From assembly GCA_036512155.1 (NCBI GenBank), contig DATCBD010000072.1, positions 1 to 17,807 of the forward strand: a stretch of 17,807 nt of DNA. Direction: 5' to 3'. The notes beneath the pieces were generated by a model. That model did not search any database. It was not told where the DNA came from and saw only the letters and a list, made by a program, of their open reading frames with translations. This document shows positions 13,828-17,807 of the stretch, piece after piece. Both the position numbers and the translations under genes were made by a program. Source of the DNA: Palsa-739 sp036512155 (GTDB taxonomy: Bacteria > Actinomycetota > Thermoleophilia > Gaiellales > Gaiellaceae). Numbering within the stretch: the stretch's first letter is position 1; every line of letters starts with the position of its first letter.

Positions 13828-15257
13828 GCGCCGACGGCGATTGCCCCGTCCCTCACCTCGGACTCGATCCGCACGACGTCGCGCTTGCGCAGCAGCGAAA
13901 GCATGACGACGAGCGCGACGAGCACCAAGCCCGCAGCGCCGGCGAAGGCGTAGTGGAAGCCGTGCACGAGCTGCGCGTGCGAGCCGCCGTGCGTCTGACT
14001 CGCTGCGAGCGTCGTCAGGATCGCGAGCCCGAGCGCGCCGCCGATCTGTTGCGACGTGTTGAACAGACCGGACGCAAGGCCCTGGTCCTCGTCGCGCAGC
14101 CCCGTCGTCGCGACGAGCGTCAGCGGCATGAACACGGCGCCCATGCCGAGAGAGGCGACGATCATCCCGGGCAGGATGTCGGTGGCGTACGAGCCGTGCA
14201 CCGGCATGCGTGCGAAGAGCAGCATCCCGATCGCCGTCAGAAGCATCCCGACGGCTGCCACCGGCCGCACGCCGATGCGTGGCGCGAGGGTCGACGCGAG
14301 CCCGGCCGACACCATGATCCCGGCGGTGAACGGCAAGAACGCGACGCCGGCCTTCAGCGGGTGGTAGCCGAGAACGCGCTGCACGTACAGCGTGTTGAAA
14401 AAGAACATCGCAAACATGCCCGACATGACGAGGAACATCGTCAGGTTCGCGGTCAGGAGCGATCGCACGCGGAAGATCGAGAGTCGAACGAGCGGCGATG
14501 CGGAGCGGAGCTCGAGTAGGACGAATGCGCCGAGCAGCGCCGTCGCGAGAACGAAGAGACCGATGGTCGTGGTCGAGCCCCAGCCCTTGGTCTCAGCCTT
14601 GACGATCGCGTAGACGAGCGTCATCAGACCGCCGGTGACGGTTACGGCGCCGCCTAGGTCGTAGCCCTTGTGCGCGTGCTCGTCCCTCGACTCCGGCACG
14701 AGACGGAGCGCCGCGAAGAACGCGAACACGCCGACCGGCACGTTGACGAAGAAGATCCATGGCCACGAGAACGACTGCGTCAGCCAGCCGCCGAGCACGA
14801 GGCCGAACGCCGAGCCGCCGATAGCGATCGCAGCCCAGACGCCGAGCGCCTTGGCGCGCTCCTTGCCCTCGGCGAACGTCGTCGAGATGATCGAGAGCGC
14901 CGCCGGCGACACGAGCGCGGCGCCGAGTCCCTGGAGCGCGCGGAAGCCGATGAGCTGGCCGGAGCTCGACGAGAGCCCGTTCAAGAGCGATGCCGTCGTG
15001 AAGATGACGAGCCCGATGAGGAAGAGCCGCTTACGCCCGAGCAGGTCGCCGGCGCGCCCGCCGAGCAGCAGGAAGCCGCCGAAGACGAGCGTGTAGGCGT
15101 TGATGATCCACTGGAGGTTGGCCTCGCTCAGTCCGAGATCCTTCTGGATTGACGGGAGCGCGACGTTCACGATGGTCGCGTCGAGGACGACCATGAACTG
15201 CGCGATGCAGATCAGGACGAGGACGACCCAGGGATTCGTCGAGGTGCGCTGGCTCAT
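13824..15257 (-). CDS. MFS drug-efflux transporter, DHA2 (EmrB/QacA-type)
   Basis: This 477-aa membrane protein has about 14 predicted hydrophobic segments. TM1 carries the DHA2 motif LDATIVNVALPSI (Asp26), followed by LQWIINAYTL and motif A GGRAGDLLGRKRLFL (residues 66-80). GFRALQGLGAALVSPAAL and a motif C-like region (GGSAFGLVLGGWLTQ) follow in the N-half, and a large membrane C-half. It is expected to export hydrophobic drugs or metabolites by proton antiport. ATG at 15257-15255 has GGAG upstream with a long spacer. It is co-transcribed with the downstream TetR gene. The pair sits, inverted, between lipB and lipA. Confidence 0.95.
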   Translation of the reverse strand: MSQRTSTNPWVVLVLICIAQFMVVLDATIVNVALPSIQKDLGLSEANLQWIINAYTLVFGGFLLLGGRAGDLLGRKRLFLIGLVIFTTASLLNGLSSSSGQLIGFRALQGLGAALVSPAALSIISTTFAEGKERAKALGVWAAIAIGGSAFGLVLGGWLTQSFSWPWIFFVNVPVGVFAFFAALRLVPESRDEHAHKGYDLGGAVTVTGGLMTLVYAIVKAETKGWGSTTTIGLFVLATALLGAFVLLELRSASPLVRLSIFRVRSLLTANLTMFLVMSGMFAMFFFNTLYVQRVLGYHPLKAGVAFLPFTAGIMVSAGLASTLAPRIGVRPVAAVGMLLTAIGMLLFARMPVHGSYATDILPGMIVASLGMGAVFMPLTLVATTGLRDEDQGLASGLFNTSQQIGGALGLAILTTLAASQTHGGSHAQLVHGFHYAFAGAAGLVLVALVVMLSLLRKRDVVRIESEVRDGAIAVGA

Positions 15258-15278
15258 GCGAAACGTTCTCCAATCTGT

Positions 15279-15300
15279 AACCGGACGGCTCAGTCCGTTT
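15279..15300. promoter_or_regulatory. Probable TetR operator palindrome
   Basis: Arms AACCGGAC and GTCCGTTT are inverted repeats (7 of 8 bases) around a 6-nt spacer GGCTCA, giving a 22-bp site typical of TetR proteins. It starts 22 bp before the MFS start codon and is 51 bp before the lipA start, so it could control one or both directions. Binding by the adjacent TetR is inferred from position and symmetry. Confidence 0.6.
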
Positions 15301-15350
15301 CAGAGTAGCGGCTGCGAGATGGGGTTCGCGACTTAGACTGGACAACGCCC

Positions 15351-16271
15351 ATGGAGTCATCGCTCCCCGTCGCAGAGCGGCCTCGCAGGCCCGAGTGGAT
15401 GAAGGTGCGCGCACCCTCGCGCGACGGCCGTTACTTCGACGTCCAGAAGCTCGTGCACGGCCTCTCGCTGAACACGATCTGCGAGGAGGCGCGCTGCCCG
15501 AACATCTCCGAGTGCTGGGGGCGCGGCACCGCGACGTTCCAGATCCTCGGCGACACGTGCACGCGCGCCTGCCGCTATTGCTACGTCCACTCCGGCCGGC
15601 CCGACTCGCCGCCGGATGCGCTCGAGCCGCTGCGCGTCGCACAGGCGGCGGCGCAGATGGAGCTGAAGCACGTGGTCGTCACGTCGGTCGACCGCGACGA
15701 CGTCCCCGACCGCGGCGCAGCCCACTACGCAGCGACGATCCGCGCGCTGAAGGCGAAGCTCCCGGAGGCGTCGGTCGAGGTGCTGACGCCCGATTTCCTC
15801 GGCGTCGAGGAAGAGGCGCTGCAGACTGTCATCGGTGCCCGGCCCGACGTCTTCAACCACAACATCGAGACCGTCCGCCGGATCCACCCGAACATGCGCG
15901 GCGCGAAGGCGAGCTACGACACCGCGCTATGGCTCCTGCGCCGGGCCAAGGAGATCGCCGACTACGACGTACTCACGAAATCGGGGATCATCGTCGGCCT
16001 CGGCGAGACGAACGACGAGGTGGTCGAGACGATGCGCGACCTGCGCGCGAACGGCGTCGACGTCGTCACCATCGGCCAGTACCTCCAGCCGAGCGCGAAG
16101 CACGCGCGCATCGATCGCTGGGTGCACCCGGACGAGTTCCGCTGGTTCCGCGAGCAGGGCGAGGCGCTCGGCTTCGGTTCAGTCTTCTCGGGACCGCTGG
16201 TGCGCTCGAGCTACCGCGCGGACGAACAGCGCCACGCCGCCACCACAGGCCGCGGCGCCGTCGCCTACTAG
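15351..16271 (+). CDS. lipA: Lipoyl synthase LipA
   Basis: LipA is a radical-SAM enzyme that inserts two sulfurs into octanoyl groups on E2 and H-protein. The auxiliary [4Fe-4S] cluster cysteines are Cys44, Cys49, Cys55 (CEEARCPNISEC), the radical-SAM CxxxCxxC is Cys70, Cys74, Cys77 (CTRACRYC), and the conserved RSSY serine is at residues 285-288. It is 306 aa, full length. ATG at 15351 is supported by family alignment, with no Shine-Dalgarno before it; TAGACT at 15334-15339 could be a -10 box giving a nearly leaderless mRNA. It completes the pathway begun by lipB at 12661 but is separated from it by the opposite-strand tetR-MFS pair. Its stop shares CTAG with the next gene. Confidence 0.97.
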   Translation: MESSLPVAERPRRPEWMKVRAPSRDGRYFDVQKLVHGLSLNTICEEARCPNISECWGRGTATFQILGDTCTRACRYCYVHSGRPDSPPDALEPLRVAQAAAQMELKHVVVTSVDRDDVPDRGAAHYAATIRALKAKLPEASVEVLTPDFLGVEEEALQTVIGARPDVFNHNIETVRRIHPNMRGAKASYDTALWLLRRAKEIADYDVLTKSGIIVGLGETNDEVVETMRDLRANGVDVVTIGQYLQPSAKHARIDRWVHPDEFRWFREQGEALGFGSVFSGPLVRSSYRADEQRHAATTGRGAVAY

Positions 16272-16621
16272 CGGATTCCCGTATCGATGAAGAAGTCGGC
16301 GCGGGTGGACGCGCCGCCGACGAGGCGGACGCGATCCGGGCGGATGCCGAAGCCGATCTTCGGCACGACCGGCTGCCGCACCAGATAGGTCCCAGCCGTC
16401 AGCCGAACCGTGTAGCGGCCGTGCAGGCCGACGGTTACGCGCGCCGCCACCCGGCCTTCGCGCGAGAAGACGAGCACCGCTCCGAGCGCCGGCTCGTTGC
16501 AGGGCATCCCGACCCGGCACACGGGCGCGATCGGCCCGCGCATGACGACGCCGTGCAGGTTGCCCGTGAGCAGAACCAGGGTTGCAACGAGCACAGTCAC
16601 TCGTTCGAGTGTGCCTGACAC
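16268..16621 (-). CDS. Small secreted protein with carboxypeptidase-regulatory-like fold (putative)
   Basis: The 117-aa protein opens with a signal-peptide-like hydrophobic stretch (VTVLVATLVLLTGNLHG). The mature part begins VVMRGPIAPVCRVGMPC with two cysteines that may pair, then GAVLVFSREGRVAARVTVG and GRYTVRLTAGTYLVR. The Gly-Arg-Tyr turn and alternating strand pattern resemble carboxypeptidase-regulatory/prealbumin-like beta domains often seen in secreted actinobacterial proteins. Start is GTG at 16621 or at 16600; neither has a strong Shine-Dalgarno. Function is unknown. It is convergent with lipA and divergent from the S53 peptidase; both divergent products appear secreted. Confidence 0.7.
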   Translation of the reverse strand: MSGTLERVTVLVATLVLLTGNLHGVVMRGPIAPVCRVGMPCNEPALGAVLVFSREGRVAARVTVGLHGRYTVRLTAGTYLVRQPVVPKIGFGIRPDRVRLVGGASTRADFFIDTGIR

Positions 16622-16684
16622 CGGAAAGGCCCGCTTTCGGGGGATACGGCTCCTCGAAAGCCAACACAAGGTGTGTCCAATCGA

Positions 16685-16696
16685 CTGCGGCCGCAG
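16685..16696. repeat. 12-bp perfect palindrome upstream of S53 peptidase gene
   Basis: CTGCGGCCGCAG lies 31 bp upstream of the peptidase ATG in the divergent intergenic region. It could be an operator half or chance in GC-rich DNA; there is no second copy in the region. Confidence 0.25.
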
Positions 16697-16727
16697 GCGC
16701 TATGTGCGCTCGCGGAAAGGAGAGACA

Positions 16728-17807
16728 ATGCGAGCCAGGCTCGTACTCGCCGGACTTGCTACGTGCATCTTCGTTTTGCTCCCGGGCTCTGCTGCCGCAG
16801 TCCTGGGCAGACAGGCGGACACGACGCCGTCGCTGACGGCAGCCGGGACGCCTCCGCACATCTTCGGCCCGCGGGTCGCGACGTTGAAGCACTCGAACCC
16901 TGCGGCAGCACCGTGCCCACTCGATGCGGGCGGCGGCCTCTTCATCGCCTGCTACGGGCCGCTCGAGCTCGGCCAGGCGTACAACTTCCCGCGCAACCTC
17001 GACGGCAAGGGGCAGACGATCGTCATCGTCGACGCCTACGGCAGCCCCGACATCCAGCAGGATCTCGCAACCTTCGACCAGGTTTTCAACCTCCCCGCTC
17101 CGCCGTCGCTCACCGTCATCAATGCGCGCGGCACGGGCGCGACCGACGGCTCCGGTGCGCTCTCCGACTGGCAGAGCGAGACCACGCTCGACGTCGAGTA
17201 CGCGCACGCGATGGCACCCGGCGCGAAGATCGTGCTCGATGTCGCCGCGTCGGACGACAACGACGACATCAACTCGGCCGAGGCGCAGGTCCTCCCGCGC
17301 TATCCCGGCGCCATCGTCTCGCAGAGCTTCGGCGAGGACGAGAACGCACCCGATACGGCCAACGCCAACCTCGCGTCGCACCTGATCTACGCCGGCGCGA
17401 CCCTCATCGGCGACTCGATCCTCGCGTCCACCGGCGACTTCGGAGCGAGCGACGGCAACTCCCCGCCGGTCCCCGTGGCGGCATATCCGGCCTCCGACCC
17501 GCTCGTGCTGGCAGTCGGCGGCACCGAAGGCTCGCCATACGTGCAGTCCTTCAGCGGCGGGACGATTCTCGGCGCCGGACTGCTGGAGAACAACGGCTAC
17601 GGCGCGGAGCAGGTCTGGAACGAGACCGGGTGCTGCGCCGTCCCGGTGGCGACCGGCGGCGCGCCGAGCGTCATCTTCCCCCGGCCGCCGTGGCAGAACG
17701 GGTTCACGACCAATCACGGCCGCACCGTGCCGGACGTGTCGTACAACGCAGCCATCCTCGGCGGCGTCGTGACCGTCACCTCGTGCTACACGCCTGACGT
17801 TCCGAAC
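16728..17807 (+). CDS. S53-family (sedolisin/kumamolisin-type) serine-carboxyl peptidase, C-terminus cut by window edge
   Basis: The frame is open for 360 codons to the right edge. A signal peptide (residues 1-24, ending SAAA) precedes the catalytic domain, which begins near CYGPLELGQAYNFPRNLDG and GQTIVIVDAYGSPDIQQDL. The catalytic Glu151 and Asp155 are in SETTLDVEYAHAMAPGA, and the oxyanion Asp237 is in STGDFGASDG. The catalytic Ser (SGTSxxxP) should lie beyond the edge. S53 enzymes are secreted acid proteases, usually with a prodomain of about 150-200 aa; here only some 50 residues separate signal peptide and catalytic domain. AAAGGAGA (16716-16723) with a 4-nt spacer supports ATG at 16728. 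Confidence 0.88.
   Translation, partial: MRARLVLAGLATCIFVLLPGSAAAVLGRQADTTPSLTAAGTPPHIFGPRVATLKHSNPAAAPCPLDAGGGLFIACYGPLELGQAYNFPRNLDGKGQTIVIVDAYGSPDIQQDLATFDQVFNLPAPPSLTVINARGTGATDGSGALSDWQSETTLDVEYAHAMAPGAKIVLDVAASDDNDDINSAEAQVLPRYPGAIVSQSFGEDENAPDTANANLASHLIYAGATLIGDSILASTGDFGASDGNSPPVPVAAYPASDPLVLAVGGTEGSPYVQSFSGGTILGAGLLENNGYGAEQVWNETGCCAVPVATGGAPSVIFPRPPWQNGFTTNHGRTVPDVSYNAAILGGVVTVTSCYTPDVPN

Noticed and set aside
16179..17717. Long minus-strand open frame of about 512 codons
   Set aside because: It runs antisense through the S53 peptidase and then lipA, both well supported, and shows no domain.
1..17807. CRISPR array, insertion sequence or transposase
   Set aside because: No spaced direct repeats and no transposase or integrase motif were visible on either strand.

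Overview
The window is high-GC and densely packed, with genes on both strands. GC-rich third codon positions, GTG starts, the groES-groEL1-type operon with a CIRCE box, and the protein sequences themselves suggest an actinomycete-like bacterium, possibly of the Thermoleophilia (Gaiellales/Solirubrobacterales type). That placement is inference from overall sequence character; no marker here proves it.

Positions 1-2003 are the least ordinary part. They hold a GNAT acetyltransferase cut by the left edge, about 400 bases with no convincing gene, an HNH-nuclease-like gene whose signal peptide lies out of frame with its catalytic domain, a small frame-broken ORF behind a strong Shine-Dalgarno, and a tRNA-Arg with the unusual anticodon GCG. 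From 1994 onward the sequence is orderly: a small zinc-binding protein whose stop codon lies inside the tRNA gene, a YgfZ-like folate-binding protein, a divergent sulfite-oxidase-like molybdoenzyme, a strong terminator hairpin, then groES-groEL (minus strand) with a CIRCE operator and a good promoter.

Positions 5716-9247 carry small metabolic and housekeeping genes with tight spacing: Nudix hydrolase, FMN-dependent alpha-hydroxy-acid oxidase, ASCH-domain protein, a convergent four-CxxC zinc protein, a second GNAT, and an adenosine-deaminase-family enzyme. Positions 9260-13353 form a 2-oxoacid dehydrogenase block: E1-alpha, E1-beta, lipoylated E2, then lipB. lipA lies at 15351-16271. Between lipB and lipA, on the opposite strand, sits an MFS exporter with its TetR regulator, and an operator-like palindrome lies in the MFS/lipA divergent region. 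LipB and LipA together would install the lipoyl cofactor on Lys47 of the neighbouring E2. No E3 gene is in the window. The right end holds a small secreted protein and an S53 (sedolisin) peptidase cut by the right edge.

The most notable observation concerns translation starts. The deaminase and lipB both have no ATG, GTG or TTG that could start a complete protein. Both have a CTG 7 nt after a GAGG/AAGG Shine-Dalgarno, at exactly the place where family homology begins. I see no clear anti-phage or CRISPR system, and no confident wholly new system.
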